Positions 38,833 through 48,821 of a stretch of 64,000 nt of DNA are shown piece by piece. This stretch comes from Psychromonas algicola (GTDB lineage Bacteria > Pseudomonadota > Gammaproteobacteria > Enterobacterales > Psychromonadaceae): assembly GCF_004378355.1 (NCBI RefSeq), contig NZ_SNUB01000012.1, positions 1 through 64,000 of the forward strand, given 5' to 3'. A program made the position numbers and the translations under genes. Position 1 is the stretch's first letter, and each line of letters starts with the position of its first letter. The notes under the pieces are model-generated. The model worked only from the letters and a program-made list of their open reading frames with translations. It did no database searches and was not told where the DNA came from.

Positions 38833-38840
38833 AAATTGTT

Positions 38841-39728
38841 ATGCCTTTATTGCCCATAAAACAGTTAACACAACATCACTCACTTCCCTTAACATCGCTT
38901 TTATTGTTCAGCCTGACACTCTTTACCTTTTCATCACTGACACCAAGTTATGCTCAATCTCCACCGATTCAACTCGCGACTCAATTTCGAGAGGATATTA
39001 ATGTTAAAGAATATTACGTTAGCGAAAAGCTAGATGGCATTCGAGGTTATTGGAATGGTAGTCAGTTACTATCCAAACAAGGTAACCCTTTTACTGCGCC
39101 AGAGTGGTTTACTGAGTTTTTTCCTCATCAACCTTTAGATGGTGAGTTATGGATTGGTAGAGAGCAGTTTGAAGCCGTATCCAGTATTGTCCGCACACAG
39201 AACAATAATAATGCTGAATGGAAAAAGATAAAGTTTATGATCTTCGATTTACCAAGCAGCCAACAACCATTTCATGAACGAGTCGCTACAATGCAAAAAA
39301 TAGTCGCTCAATCAAAAAGCCCTTATTTAAAGGTCATCGAACAAAAGAAAGTGGATAACAACAAAGCATTACAGCAACTATTAGATGATATTGTAAAAAT
39401 GAAAGGTGAAGGTTTGATGTTACATCATCAAGATGCTTTGTATCAGGTAAAACGTAACCGAGACCTAATGAAGCTTAAAAAGTTTGAGGATGCTGAAGCC
39501 ACTGTGATCGCTCACCTTCCAGGAAAAGGTAAGTTTGAAGGTATGCTAGGATCAATATTAGTAGAAACTGAGACAGGTATTCGATTTAAAATAGGCTCGG
39601 GTTTTAGCGATCAAGAACGTCAAAATCCTCCGCCAATTGGCAGCACAATCACTTATAAATTCACCGGAAAAACAAGTAACAACATTCCTAGGTTTGCCTC
39701 CTTTATGCGGATTAGGTACCCGTATTAA
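38841..39728 (+). CDS. ligE: Periplasmic ATP-dependent DNA ligase (Lig E type)
   Basis: 295 residues. A hydrophobic signal peptide lies in about residues 18-38 (LTSLLLFSLTLFTFSSLTPS, cleaved near YAQ-S). The catalytic lysine is in motif I, EKLDGIRGYWNG (Lys63). DGELWIGR (motif III), KGEGLMLHH (motif IV) and MKLKKFEDAEATV (motif V) follow, then a C-terminal OB-fold region. It lacks extra DNA-binding domains, as in the minimal Lig E group described in Haemophilus, Neisseria and Psychromonas. It seals nicks using ATP, apparently outside the cytoplasm; links to DNA uptake or extracellular DNA have been proposed. AGGAG is eight bases from the ATG but buried in a hairpin. Confidence 0.93.
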   Translation: MPLLPIKQLTQHHSLPLTSLLLFSLTLFTFSSLTPSYAQSPPIQLATQFREDINVKEYYVSEKLDGIRGYWNGSQLLSKQGNPFTAPEWFTEFFPHQPLDGELWIGREQFEAVSSIVRTQNNNNAEWKKIKFMIFDLPSSQQPFHERVATMQKIVAQSKSPYLKVIEQKKVDNNKALQQLLDDIVKMKGEGLMLHHQDALYQVKRNRDLMKLKKFEDAEATVIAHLPGKGKFEGMLGSILVETETGIRFKIGSGFSDQERQNPPPIGSTITYKFTGKTSNNIPRFASFMRIRYPY

Positions 39729-39773
39729 AGCAAGCATTTGTTAGATTAAAAACAACAAGGGCATGTATAAGTG

Positions 39774-40160
39774 TTAACTTAACTTCTTAATAACGCTTAT
39801 ATTTGCCTTTGGAAACTCATAGTTATCTAATTCAGCTAAACTAACCCATTTTAGCTCCTGACCTTCTAAGCCTTTTGCTTCACCTGTAAAATTATTTACT
39901 AAAAAGAAGTTCAAACTTAATGCTAATTGATCATATTGAAACTTTAATGAATCAAATAATGTGTACTCAATTGCTGTTAAACCAACTTCTTCTTTTAACT
40001 CACGGATCATCGCAACTTCAAGAGATTCTTCACCTTCAACTTTACCACCAGGAAACTCCCATTTACCCGCTAAATGTTGCCCCTTCTGACGACGAGTGAT
40101 CAAAAACTGTTGCTGTTCATTTTTTACGATAGCAATGCTAATGGTTTCTTTTTTTTGCAT
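39774..40160 (-). CDS. mutT: MutT-type Nudix hydrolase
   Basis: 128 residues with a complete Nudix box: GGKVEGEESLEVAMIRELKE then EVGLT (residues about 38-62). KWEFPGGK and WVSLAELDNYEFPKANISVI match MutT. It hydrolyses 8-oxo-dGTP to the monophosphate, preventing A:T to C:G mutations. It follows secA, as in E. coli. Confidence 0.92.
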   Translation of the reverse strand: MQKKETISIAIVKNEQQQFLITRRQKGQHLAGKWEFPGGKVEGEESLEVAMIRELKEEVGLTAIEYTLFDSLKFQYDQLALSLNFFLVNNFTGEAKGLEGQELKWVSLAELDNYEFPKANISVIKKLS

Positions 40161-40201
40161 AATCAGCTCTATTCCTTGATTGTGATAAAAAGATAGATAA
40201 T

Positions 40202-40234
40202 AAAAAAGGTGGTCTTCAATGAAGTACCACCTTT
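40202..40234 (-). terminator. Terminator after secA
   Basis: AAAGGTGGTCTTC (40205-40217) pairs with GAAGTACCACCTTT (40221-40234) with one bulged base and a 3-nt loop; six T residues follow on the minus strand, 23 bp past the secA stop. Confidence 0.88.
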
Positions 40235-40256
40235 ATAGATAAGCCAGAATTATAAA

Positions 40257-42971
40257 CTAACCTAGTTTACCATGACATTGTTTGTATTTTTTGCCTGAGC
40301 CACATGGACATGGGTCATTACGTCCGACTTTTTTATCATGACGAACGAATGTATCCGAACCTTCTTCCACAGACTCTTCTTCTTTCTCTGCGCCACCATG
40401 CTGATATTGAATATTCGCTTTCGCTTCTTCAGCACGACGTTGTTCTTCAATTGCTTCAGCTTCTTCACGGCTTTGAATTTGTACTTTAGACAGAATTTTA
40501 ACCACGTCCGTTTTTAAATTCTCAAGCATAGCGATGAACAGTTCAAAAGATTCGCGTTTGTATTCTTGTTTTGGATCTTTTTGTGCGTATCCACGTAAAT
40601 GAATACCTTGACGAAGATGATCCATTGCAGCTAAGTGTTCTTTCCAAAGCATATCGATGGTTTGTAGCATGACTGATTTTTCAAACCCTGCAATAATGCT
40701 TTCGCCCACTTGTTCTTTTTTCTCTTGATAAGCGGCTTTAGCATGCTCAACAATATTTTCGCGAATCGTTTCTTCTTGTAGATTTGCATCATCCGCTAGC
40801 CATTGCTGAACAGGTAAATCAATAGCGAAGTCTTGTTTTAGACGGCTTTCTAAGCCAGCTAGATCCCACTGTTCTGTTAACGAATGCAGTGGTACATATT
40901 CATCAATACAACTGTTGAATACATCATCCCAAATTAATGCGATATTTTCTGAAATTTCTTCACTATCCATCACACCGTTACGTTGTTGGTAAACGACTTT
41001 ACGTTGATCATTCGCTACATCATCAAAATCTAGCAATGATTTACGCATATCAAAGTTACGTCCTTCAACTTTACGCTGTGCATTTTCGATTGCGCGGCTT
41101 ACCCAAGGATGTTCAATCGCTTCACCGTTTTCCATGCCTAATTTTTTCATCATATTAGACACTTTTTCAGATGCGAAGATGCGCATTAATGAATCTTCCA
41201 TCGATAGGTAAAAACGACTTTCACCAGCATCACCTTGACGACCAGCACGACCACGTAGCTGGTTATCGATACGACGAGATTCATGACGCTCAGTACCAAC
41301 AATATATAAGCCACCTGCTTCTAATACTGCAGCTTGATCAGCTTTCCATGCGGCTGTTTCAGCTTCAATTTGTGCTTCAGTTAATTCACCTAATTTTTCA
41401 AGACGATTTTGTAAGTTACCGCCTAACACAATATCCGTACCGCGGCCGGCCATATTGGTTGCGATAGTCACAGAGCCTAACGCACCAGCTTGCGCAATAA
41501 TATCAGCTTCTTTTTCATGGAATTTAGCATTTAACACACTATGTTTAATTTTTGCTTTATCCATCAACTGAGATAATAATTCTGAACTTTCGATAGAAAC
41601 GGTACCGATCAAAACGGGCTGACGACGTTCTAAACGCGCTTTAATATCTTCAATAATCGCTTCATATTTTTCAAGACTGCTTAAGTAAACTAAGTCACCG
41701 CGGTCAATACGCGTCATAGGACGGTTAGTTGGAATAACGATCGTTTCTAAACCATAAATAGATTGGAATTCAAAAGCCTCAGTATCGGCTGTACCTGTCA
41801 TCCCACCTAGTTTTTCATATAAACGGAAGTAATTTTGGAAAGTAATAGAAGCAAGCGTTTGGTTTTCATTTTGAATTTGCACACCTTCTTTCGCTTCAAC
41901 CGCTTGGTGTAAACCTTCAGACCAGCGACGACCAGGCATTGTACGACCAGTGTGCTCATCAACAATAACAACCTCACCTTGTGCAGTCACAATATATTCA
42001 ACATCGCGTTCAAATAGTGTGTGAGCACGTAATGCAGCATTAACATGGTGCAATAAGCTGATGCTTGAAGCTGAATATAACGATTCATTTTCTTCTAATA
42101 AACCACGCTCTTGTAGAATATTCTCTACTTTTTCTTGGCCACGTTCAGTTAATAACACCTGTTTACTTTTTTCATCAACAGTGAAATCACCTTCGCCAAT
42201 ATATTCTTCAGTATCTTCTTTATCTTGTTTTACAAGCAATGGAATAATGCTATTTAATTTAGTGTAAAGCGTTGCATCGCCATCAGTAGGACCAGAGATG
42301 ATTAATGGGGTTCTCGCTTCATCGATTAAAATAGAATCCACTTCATCGACAATAGCAAAGTGCAAGCCGCGCATAACACGCTGAGAAGCTTCAAAGGCCA
42401 TATTGTCACGTAAATAATCGAAACCAAATTCGTTATTTGTTCCGTAAGTAACGTCAGCCGCATACGCTGCAAGTTTTTCATCATGTGACATACCAGACAG
42501 GTTAATACCTACTGTTAAGCCTAAAAACTCAAATAACTGAGCATTCCATTCAGCATCACGTCGCGCTAAGTAATCATTTACTGTAATAACGTGAACACCA
42601 TTACCCGTCAAAGCATTAAGGTAAGCAGGTAACGTTGCTGTTAATGTTTTACCTTCACCAGTACGCATTTCTGCGATTTTATTTTCATTTAAAACCATGC
42701 CGCCAATAAGCTGAACATCAAAATGACGCATTCCGAAAACACGTTCTGATGCACTACGTACAACAGCAAAAGCTTCAACTAAAATATCATCAACCGTTTC
42801 ACCATTAGCGAGACGTTCTTTGAAGTAAACGGTTTTTGCTTTTAACTCATCATCAGATAAGGCTTTTATTTCAGGCTCAATCTTATTAATTTCATCAACA
42901 ATTTTGCGCAAGTTTTTTAGATAACGGTCGTTTCGACTGCCTATTATTTTTGTTATTAGCGATGTGATCAT
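40257..42971 (-). CDS. secA: Preprotein translocase ATPase SecA
   Basis: 904 residues, usual for gammaproteobacterial SecA. Walker [18 protein letters not shown] (near residue 102), DEAD-type [20 protein letters not shown], second-domain [16 protein letters not shown] and [18 protein letters not shown]. An acidic linker leads to the C-terminal zinc motif [16 protein letters not shown], which binds SecB. It drives Sec export through SecYEG. The gene follows the M23 peptidase gene by 41 bp rather than secM. Confidence 0.98.
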   Translation of the reverse strand: MITSLITKIIGSRNDRYLKNLRKIVDEINKIEPEIKALSDDELKAKTVYFKERLANGETVDDILVEAFAVVRSASERVFGMRHFDVQLIGGMVLNENKIAEMRTGEGKTLTATLPAYLNALTGNGVHVITVNDYLARRDAEWNAQLFEFLGLTVGINLSGMSHDEKLAAYAADVTYGTNNEFGFDYLRDNMAFEASQRVMRGLHFAIVDEVDSILIDEARTPLIISGPTDGDATLYTKLNSIIPLLVKQDKEDTEEYIGEGDFTVDEKSKQVLLTERGQEKVENILQERGLLEENESLYSASSISLLHHVNAALRAHTLFERDVEYIVTAQGEVVIVDEHTGRTMPGRRWSEGLHQAVEAKEGVQIQNENQTLASITFQNYFRLYEKLGGMTGTADTEAFEFQSIYGLETIVIPTNRPMTRIDRGDLVYLSSLEKYEAIIEDIKARLERRQPVLIGTVSIESSELLSQLMDKAKIKHSVLNAKFHEKEADIIAQAGALGSVTIATNMAGRGTDIVLGGNLQNRLEKLGELTEAQIEAETAAWKADQAAVLEAGGLYIVGTERHESRRIDNQLRGRAGRQGDAGESRFYLSMEDSLMRIFASEKVSNMMKKLGMENGEAIEHPWVSRAIENAQRKVEGRNFDMRKSLLDFDDVANDQRKVVYQQRNGVMDSEEISENIALIWDDVFNSCIDEYVPLHSLTEQWDLAGLESRLKQDFAIDLPVQQWLADDANLQEETIRENIVEHAKAAYQEKKEQVGESIIAGFEKSVMLQTIDMLWKEHLAAMDHLRQGIHLRGYAQKDPKQEYKRESFELFIAMLENLKTDVVKILSKVQIQSREEAEAIEEQRRAEEAKANIQYQHGGAEKEEESVEEGSDTFVRHDKKVGRNDPCPCGSGKKYKQCHGKLG

Positions 42972-43012
42972 TTTGCTTTTCTCATTATAAAAAATCGGAT
43001 AAAAGTGGCGAT

Positions 43013-43942
43013 TTAACTTGGTAATCTATGTATATATCTATTTGGATCTATTTGTCGGCCATATTTAATGACCTCGTAATGAACATGTGGCCCAGTAGAG
43101 CGACCTGTACTGCCCATCACAGCAATTTCTTGCCCTTTTTCAACAACCTCTCCAACAGAGACGAGTAAGGACTTAGCATGCGCATAACGTGTTACAAAAC
43201 CACTACCATGATTGACTTCAACCATTAGGCCATAACCGCTACGCTGTTCTGATGCAGTCACCACACCAGCTGCAGCTGCAATAATTGGCATGCCAGAATA
43301 ACCAGCAATATCAACACCACGATGACGGCGTAAACCTCCCGTAAAAGGATCGGTACGCGTACCAAAAGGTGAGGAAATCCAAGAACCTTTACCTAGAATT
43401 GGACGACCAGAAATAAATAACTCATTAACTAGATGGTGATTGTTTAATGTAATTTCAAGTTGCTCTAGGCGATTTTGAGTATTTTGCAGCTGATTTGAGA
43501 GCTGCCCTACACTTTTGCTTAAGGAGGATAACTCACTATTCGTTGTTAAAACAGAGGGATATAGCTTACTTAAAGGAATATTTTGATTAATATCAAACTC
43601 AAATTCTTCTTTTGGCAGTTTTGATTTTTCGATAATGCGCTGGCCAAGGTTATTTAGACGATTATTTTGAGCCTCTAACTCGCCTATTTGAGCGGCTAAA
43701 GCTCGTATTTGCTGATTAGTTTGAGATTGAATAGCTTGCAAGTATTGTTCTTTTATTAAATTTCTTTCGTTAATTGAATTGATTTTATATTGAGTAAGTT
43801 GTTGATGATAATGGGATTGTAATAACCAAGCACTTGTCATTAATATTGTAACGATCAAGACACAGATAAAAATAAATGTCGATCTTGTTATAGAAAATCC
43901 ACGTTTAAATTCCTTCCCTTTATAAATAACCGTTATACTCAT
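43013..43942 (-). CDS. Membrane-anchored M23 (LytM-domain) peptidase
   Basis: 309 residues. A membrane helix (about 22-45) and a coiled-coil (about 50-150, rich in Gln/Asn/Leu) precede a LytM domain: [20 protein letters not shown] then VDIAGY (zinc His and Asp) and [12 protein letters not shown] (catalytic HxH). All zinc ligands appear present, so it is probably an active peptidoglycan endopeptidase facing the periplasm. M23 genes between secA and lpxC are common in Vibrio-like genomes. It diverges from dciA with only about 19 bp between the start codons. Confidence 0.9.
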   Translation of the reverse strand: MSITVIYKGKEFKRGFSITRSTFIFICVLIVTILMTSAWLLQSHYHQQLTQYKINSINERNLIKEQYLQAIQSQTNQQIRALAAQIGELEAQNNRLNNLGQRIIEKSKLPKEEFEFDINQNIPLSKLYPSVLTTNSELSSLSKSVGQLSNQLQNTQNRLEQLEITLNNHHLVNELFISGRPILGKGSWISSPFGTRTDPFTGGLRRHRGVDIAGYSGMPIIAAAAGVVTASEQRSGYGLMVEVNHGSGFVTRYAHAKSLLVSVGEVVEKGQEIAVMGSTGRSTGPHVHYEVIKYGRQIDPNRYIHRLPS

Positions 43943-43961
43943 AAAACCTAATTCACTATTG

Positions 43962-44432
43962 ATGGCTGCTATGACAACATATAAAAAACAACCGAGACCT
44001 ATCTCATTGTTGCTTAAAAAAAATCACTACCAGCAAAGTACTTCATTAATTACTAAGTTGGATATGGTACTACAAAGCTATTTGAAACAACACAATATCA
44101 ATGATTGCCGTATAGGAAATATTGAAAATGGGAGCTTGATTATAGAAAGTCCCACTTCTATTTGGTTACAACGCTTACAATTCATACGAAGTGAAATATT
44201 AACTGAATTACGTCAACATCACCCTTCGCTTACTAAAATCAAAATCAAAGTAAATCCTGATCTTGCTAAAGTAAGTCCATTACAACTTAAAAAAAATACA
44301 TTAGTAAAAAAACGTGCTCAAAAAATGAGTAAAGATGTAGCAGACTCATTCTTAGTGTTAGCAGAAGATGCAGATCCTAAGTTAAAAAAAGCATTACAAT
44401 CTTTAGCTAAATTTTCTACCGATAAAAACTAA
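43962..44432 (+). CDS. dciA: DciA-family (DUF721) replicative helicase loader
   Basis: About 156 residues. The N-terminal half carries the DUF721 KH-like domain (DMVLQSYLKQHNINDCRIGN; SLIIESPTSIWLQRLQFIRS; PSLTKIKIKVNPD), followed by a basic helical tail. DciA is the ancestral loader of the DnaB helicase in bacteria without phage-derived DnaC. The start is uncertain: TTG 43959, ATG 43962 and ATG 43971 are all possible and none has a good ribosome site. Location beside secA and lpxC is conserved in Vibrio and Shewanella. It ends at a bidirectional terminator against lpxC. Confidence 0.88.
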   Translation: MAAMTTYKKQPRPISLLLKKNHYQQSTSLITKLDMVLQSYLKQHNINDCRIGNIENGSLIIESPTSIWLQRLQFIRSEILTELRQHHPSLTKIKIKVNPDLAKVSPLQLKKNTLVKKRAQKMSKDVADSFLVLAEDADPKLKKALQSLAKFSTDKN

Positions 44433-44462
44433 AAAACCACTTTGTTTTCACAAAGTGGTTTT
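44433..44462. terminator. Bidirectional terminator between dciA and lpxC
   Basis: AAAACCACTTTGT (44433-44445) and ACAAAGTGGTTTT (44450-44462) form a 13-bp perfect stem with a TTTC loop, directly after the dciA stop. It should also end the dcw transcript downstream of lpxC. Confidence 0.9.
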
Positions 44463-44502
44463 GGCTGTCTTAATACTGTCACATTAGTAAAGCATAATGC
44501 TA

Positions 44503-45432
44503 TTAAGCAGGTACAAATACAGGATCAATATATTGTACTGGAGATTCGCTTACTGGCTCTTCAAAGGTAACCATTTCGAATGCTTCTTGATCAGCTAGCA
44601 ACGCACATAACAGTTTGTTATTTAATGCATGGCCTGTTTTAAATGCTTTTAAATGACCTAATATTGTATAACCCGAAAGGTATAAATCACCAATCGCATC
44701 TAATACTTTATGTTTTACAAATTCATCATCATAACGTAACCCTTCAGGGTTTAGTATGCGGAACTCATCAAGACCAATCGCATTGTCTAAGCTTGCACCT
44801 AACGCTAAATTATTTGATTGTAAATACTCAACACTTTTCATAAAACCAAAAGTACGTGCGCGGCTAATATCTTTTACAAATAAGTCACCAGAAAACTGCA
44901 TTTCAATATGTTGGTTTTGACCTTCAAAAACGGGATGATCAAAATCAATTTTAAAATCTAAACTGAAACCGTTATCAGAAGGTTGTAATTCAGCCCACTT
45001 GCCTTCAGCTTCATCTTCTACACGAACCGTTTTCTTAATACGAATAAATTTCTTCGGTGCATCTAATTCTTCGATACCCGCAGATTGTAATAAGAAAATA
45101 AACGGACTTGCACTACCATCCATAATTGGAATCTCAGGCGCGTCGACGTCAATAATAATATTATCAATACCTAAGCCAGCAAGTGCAGCAGATAGATGTT
45201 CAACAGTCGAAATCTTTTCGCCTTGATCATTCACTAAACAAGTACAAAGCAAAGTTTCTTGTACTGCTTGAGCATGTGCTTTAAAGCTAACAACTGGGTT
45301 TAAGTCAATACGACGATAAACAATACCGGTGTTCGCGGGGGCAGGATGCAACTCAATAGTTACTTTATTTCCTGAATGCAAACCAATACCAATTGATTTA
45401 ACACTTTTTTTCAATGTACGTTGTTTGATCAC
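44503..45432 (-). CDS. lpxC: UDP-3-O-acyl-N-acetylglucosamine deacetylase LpxC
   Basis: 309 residues, standard. Zinc ligands appear in [15 protein letters not shown] (near residue 78) and in [20 protein letters not shown] (HKxxD and the catalytic His). It performs the first committed step of lipid A synthesis. It lies 65 bp after ftsZ as the last gene of the dcw region. In E. coli LpxC amount is set by FtsH proteolysis; the C-terminus here ends PVFVPA, like the E. coli tail that acts as the degradation signal. Confidence 0.97.
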   Translation of the reverse strand: MIKQRTLKKSVKSIGIGLHSGNKVTIELHPAPANTGIVYRRIDLNPVVSFKAHAQAVQETLLCTCLVNDQGEKISTVEHLSAALAGLGIDNIIIDVDAPEIPIMDGSASPFIFLLQSAGIEELDAPKKFIRIKKTVRVEDEAEGKWAELQPSDNGFSLDFKIDFDHPVFEGQNQHIEMQFSGDLFVKDISRARTFGFMKSVEYLQSNNLALGASLDNAIGLDEFRILNPEGLRYDDEFVKHKVLDAIGDLYLSGYTILGHLKAFKTGHALNNKLLCALLADQEAFEMVTFEEPVSESPVQYIDPVFVPA

Positions 45433-45497
45433 TAAATGCCTCCGCTACCTATTATCTGCCGAATTATAGCAGTTTTGTGAGTTATCACAAATTATTC

Positions 45498-46742
45498 TTA
45501 ATTATCTGCTTGACGTCTTAAAAAAGCAGGAATGTCTAAATAACTCTCAGTTCCTGTTTTTTCATCAACCTCAGTAATGATATCGGCAGGCTCCGGCTCA
45601 ACTTTAGCTTTTTTTTCATCTGCATCGTCATTGACAACTTCATTTTCGTCTTCAGCCGTTGTTTCTACTGCACTTTCAACCGGTTCTTTTTTTGTTTCAA
45701 TCGTTGGATTTTTAACAAAATTAACATCCGATTTGCGTTCACCGATACCCGTTACAATAACAGTAACGTGTAATTCACCACTATCAAGCGTTGGGTCAAC
45801 CGTAACACCAATAATGTTATGCGAATCTTCAGAGGCAAATTGTTTTAATGCATCACCAACAATGTGGTATTCGTCCCAACTGAAATCAATACCAGCAACG
45901 ATATGTACTAATACACCACGAGCATCAGATAAATCGACATCTTCCAATAATGGACATGAAATAGCTTCTTCAACAGCTTCTTCAGCTCGGTTCTCACCAG
46001 AAGAAACACCAATCCCCATTACAGCAGTAGTGCCTGCTTCAGTCATTACTGTGCGTACATCTGCGAAATCGATATTGATTGTACTTTCTTCGTTATTAAT
46101 GATCGAAGAGAAACCTGAAACCGCATCATAAAGCACACCATTAGCAGCACTTAATGCATCTAAGAAAGAGATGCCTCGTGGTAATGATTTTTGCAATTTA
46201 TCATTTGGAATAATCAATAGTGAATCGATATTTTCAGATAAACGTGCGACACCTTGCATTGCATAGTTCATACGTTTGCGGCCTTCAAATAAAGAAGGTT
46301 TTGAAACAACACCAATAGTTAGTGCCCCCTCTTCTTTTGCAATTTCAGCCACAACAGGACAAGCACCTGTACCTGTACCACCGCCCATACCTGCAGCAAT
46401 AAAGACAACATCCGCGCCAGACACTAGCTCACGAATACGCTCTTTATCTTCCAAAGCAGATTTATAACCGATTTCCGGATTTGCCCCTGCGCCTAAACCA
46501 TTAGTAATGTTTGCGCCAAGTTGTAAACGGATATCAGCTTTAGATGAACGTAATGCTTGAGCATCAGTATTCATTGCTATAAATTCAGCACCAGTTAACC
46601 CTTTTTCGATCATGTAGTTGATAGCGTTACCGCCGCCACCACCAACACCAATTACTTTGATAATGGCTTGGGCTGAATGATCTTCGTCGTCGATTATTTC
46701 AAACATTTGACTTTCTTCCACTTTATTTAGTTCTTGTGACAT
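45498..46742 (-). CDS. ftsZ: Cell division protein FtsZ
   Basis: 414 residues. Tubulin signature GGGTGTGACPVVAEIAKEEG (near residue 117), N-terminal GVGGGGGNAINYMIEKGL, T7-loop region NIDFADVRTVMTEAG, an acidic disordered linker (about 330-395) and the C-terminal peptide SYLDIPAFLRRQADN that binds FtsA, ZapD and MinC. It forms the Z ring. It follows ftsA by 34 bp. Confidence 0.98.
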   Translation of the reverse strand: MSQELNKVEESQMFEIIDDEDHSAQAIIKVIGVGGGGGNAINYMIEKGLTGAEFIAMNTDAQALRSSKADIRLQLGANITNGLGAGANPEIGYKSALEDKERIRELVSGADVVFIAAGMGGGTGTGACPVVAEIAKEEGALTIGVVSKPSLFEGRKRMNYAMQGVARLSENIDSLLIIPNDKLQKSLPRGISFLDALSAANGVLYDAVSGFSSIINNEESTINIDFADVRTVMTEAGTTAVMGIGVSSGENRAEEAVEEAISCPLLEDVDLSDARGVLVHIVAGIDFSWDEYHIVGDALKQFASEDSHNIIGVTVDPTLDSGELHVTVIVTGIGERKSDVNFVKNPTIETKKEPVESAVETTAEDENEVVNDDADEKKAKVEPEPADIITEVDEKTGTESYLDIPAFLRRQADN

Positions 46743-46776
46743 CGTTTGTTACCACCCGATTCATGAAACTTGATAA

Positions 46777-48021
46777 CTAATATTCTTTTTTAATCCAGTT
46801 TTTTACTTTACTGAACAGATTTGTTAAACGGTTTCCTGAGTCAAGTTCTTCTTCACCCGTAAACACGTCATTTTTATATCTTAATAAACCTACTGCTGTT
46901 GAAAACGCTGGAGAATCTACATCTCCCGCTAACCCTTGAATATTTTCAGGCTTACCGATTCTGACTTGAATATTATCAAAAACGGCTTCGGCTGCTTCAA
47001 CTAATCCTTCAATTTGTGCGGCTCCCCCAGTGATAACGACACCTGCAGCTAATTGTTGCTGCAAGCCTTCACGGGCAAACTTATCATTAATTTTGTATAT
47101 TTCAGTTTTCACTAAAGTCAGCAACTCGGTATAACGAGGCTCTATAACATCAATTAATACCGAACGTTGCAAACTACGCGCGGCTCTACCGCCCACACTT
47201 GGTAATTCGATACTATCTTTATTAGTGACTGAAGCTCTATCTAAAGAGCCAAATTTAACTTTTACTTCTTCAGCAGACGTTGGCGGTGCACTGAATGCAA
47301 TGGCAATATCATTAGTCACCGAGTTACCAGCATAGTCTAAAACCATACTATGTTGTAATGAGCCTGCAATATAAATGGATAAATCCATTGTACCGCTTCC
47401 CATATCAATCACACAAACACCCAGCTCTTTTTCATCTTCACTCAAAATTGCGGTACTTGACGCAACACCAGAAGACGTTAGTTGGTCAATGACTAAGCCA
47501 CTTCGTTCAACTGCTTTCTCTAAATTTTTCACTAAATCGTTATGACAGGTGATTAAATGTACATTTGCCTTCAACTTTACACCAGATAAACCAATTGGGT
47601 TGTTAATGCGTCCCTGAGAATCGATTGAATATTCTTGTGGGATAACATGCAACAAACGTTGATCATCACGTATTTTTATTGAACGTGCATTATGAATAAC
47701 ACTTTCAACGTCATAAGCACTCACTTCGTGAGCATCAATTGCCCATGTACCTGCTTCATTCATTGATTCGATATGAGAACCTGAGATAGATAGGTTAACA
47801 GACGAAACCGTACAATCAGCCATATCTTCTGCTTGACGTAAAGCAAGCAGGATCGAATCAACCACTGCATCTAAATTTGTTACGGAGCCTTTATCAACAC
47901 CTTTTGAAGGGGCCGTTCCAACACCAACGATGCTTACATTGTCATTTGCTAATAATTCACCGATTAAAACAACGACCTTATGACTACCGATGTCTAAACC
48001 AACTGTGTAATTACTTTCCAT
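46777..48021 (-). CDS. ftsA: Cell division protein FtsA
   Basis: 414 residues. Actin-fold protein with phosphate-1 motif VGLDIGSHKVVVLIGE near the start, VIDMGSGTMDLSIYIAGSLQ in the middle and GVVITGGAAQIEGLVEAAEA. The C-terminal amphipathic helix LTNLFSKVKNWIKKEY anchors it to the membrane. It tethers FtsZ and starts divisome assembly. Confidence 0.98.
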   Translation of the reverse strand: MESNYTVGLDIGSHKVVVLIGELLANDNVSIVGVGTAPSKGVDKGSVTNLDAVVDSILLALRQAEDMADCTVSSVNLSISGSHIESMNEAGTWAIDAHEVSAYDVESVIHNARSIKIRDDQRLLHVIPQEYSIDSQGRINNPIGLSGVKLKANVHLITCHNDLVKNLEKAVERSGLVIDQLTSSGVASSTAILSEDEKELGVCVIDMGSGTMDLSIYIAGSLQHSMVLDYAGNSVTNDIAIAFSAPPTSAEEVKVKFGSLDRASVTNKDSIELPSVGGRAARSLQRSVLIDVIEPRYTELLTLVKTEIYKINDKFAREGLQQQLAAGVVITGGAAQIEGLVEAAEAVFDNIQVRIGKPENIQGLAGDVDSPAFSTAVGLLRYKNDVFTGEEELDSGNRLTNLFSKVKNWIKKEY

Positions 48022-48080
48022 TCTTTTATCACCATTTCTCTATTTAAGAGAAGAATTAATTCAACTATGAGCGTTAATAC

Positions 48081-48818
48081 TTATTTTGCTGTGTCTTTTT
48101 TCCAGCCAATAGCTAACCCGGTATCATAACGCAGGTCTATATAATCAACTGTTTTTATTTCATATTTTTTTGCAATCCGAGGAAACGCTTTAAGAAAAAG
48201 CTGAATACGCTCTAATTTTTGTTCTTTACCAAGCTTTAACGTAATACCATTTTTTAAAACCAACTCACTTGAGTTTCGTTTATCGCTGCTTAACGAAGCA
48301 ATACGATATTGGCTCGGTTTTAATAATTGATTTAATTGTACATAAGTATTGAGTACTTCTTCTGACTTTTCATCTTCCCCATACAAGGCAACATAATGGT
48401 CCTTTTCACTAGGTACTACATCTACTATTTCACCAAAGCGATTTAATAACGCTTTTTGATTCCAAGAAGCTAAAATAGTTTGTTCTACAATATGTATTTT
48501 CAAGGTATCTGGCCAATGCTTTCGAATAGAAGCCGAATACACCCAAGGTTTATCTTCTAATTTCTTTTGTATTTCGGCAATTTCAACAGTGAAAAAATTC
48601 AATCTATTTTCTTGCTCTACCAATACATCGGTAACAACTTGCTCTGTAATATGAAGACGCTCACCCGTTAATATCAATGATGTTAATGGTAGCGACTGCT
48701 CATCAGTTAACCAGTTTTTTAATTTAAAAAAGGTACTCTGTACCGCATAAATCAACACCACAAAAATAAAGAAGCTTATCCATTTACTTATTTTAACTTG
48801 CTTTAATTTGTGCAACAT
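48081..48818 (-). CDS. ftsQ: Cell division protein FtsQ
   Basis: 245 residues. Short basic cytosolic N-terminus, one membrane helix (about 12-30, KWISFFIFVVLIYAVQSTFF), a POTRA domain (LTSLILTGERLHITEQVVTD) and the beta domain (SASIRKHWPDTLKIHIVEQT). It scaffolds FtsL and FtsB in the divisome. It begins 3 bp after ddl. Confidence 0.96.
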   Translation of the reverse strand: MLHKLKQVKISKWISFFIFVVLIYAVQSTFFKLKNWLTDEQSLPLTSLILTGERLHITEQVVTDVLVEQENRLNFFTVEIAEIQKKLEDKPWVYSASIRKHWPDTLKIHIVEQTILASWNQKALLNRFGEIVDVVPSEKDHYVALYGEDEKSEEVLNTYVQLNQLLKPSQYRIASLSSDKRNSSELVLKNGITLKLGKEQKLERIQLFLKAFPRIAKKYEIKTVDYIDLRYDTGLAIGWKKDTAK

Positions 48819-48821
48819 AAA

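Noticed and set aside
45577..46131. Plus-strand frame of 184 codons opposite ftsZ
   Set aside because: Complement of well-conserved ftsZ; Ser-rich shadow with no support.
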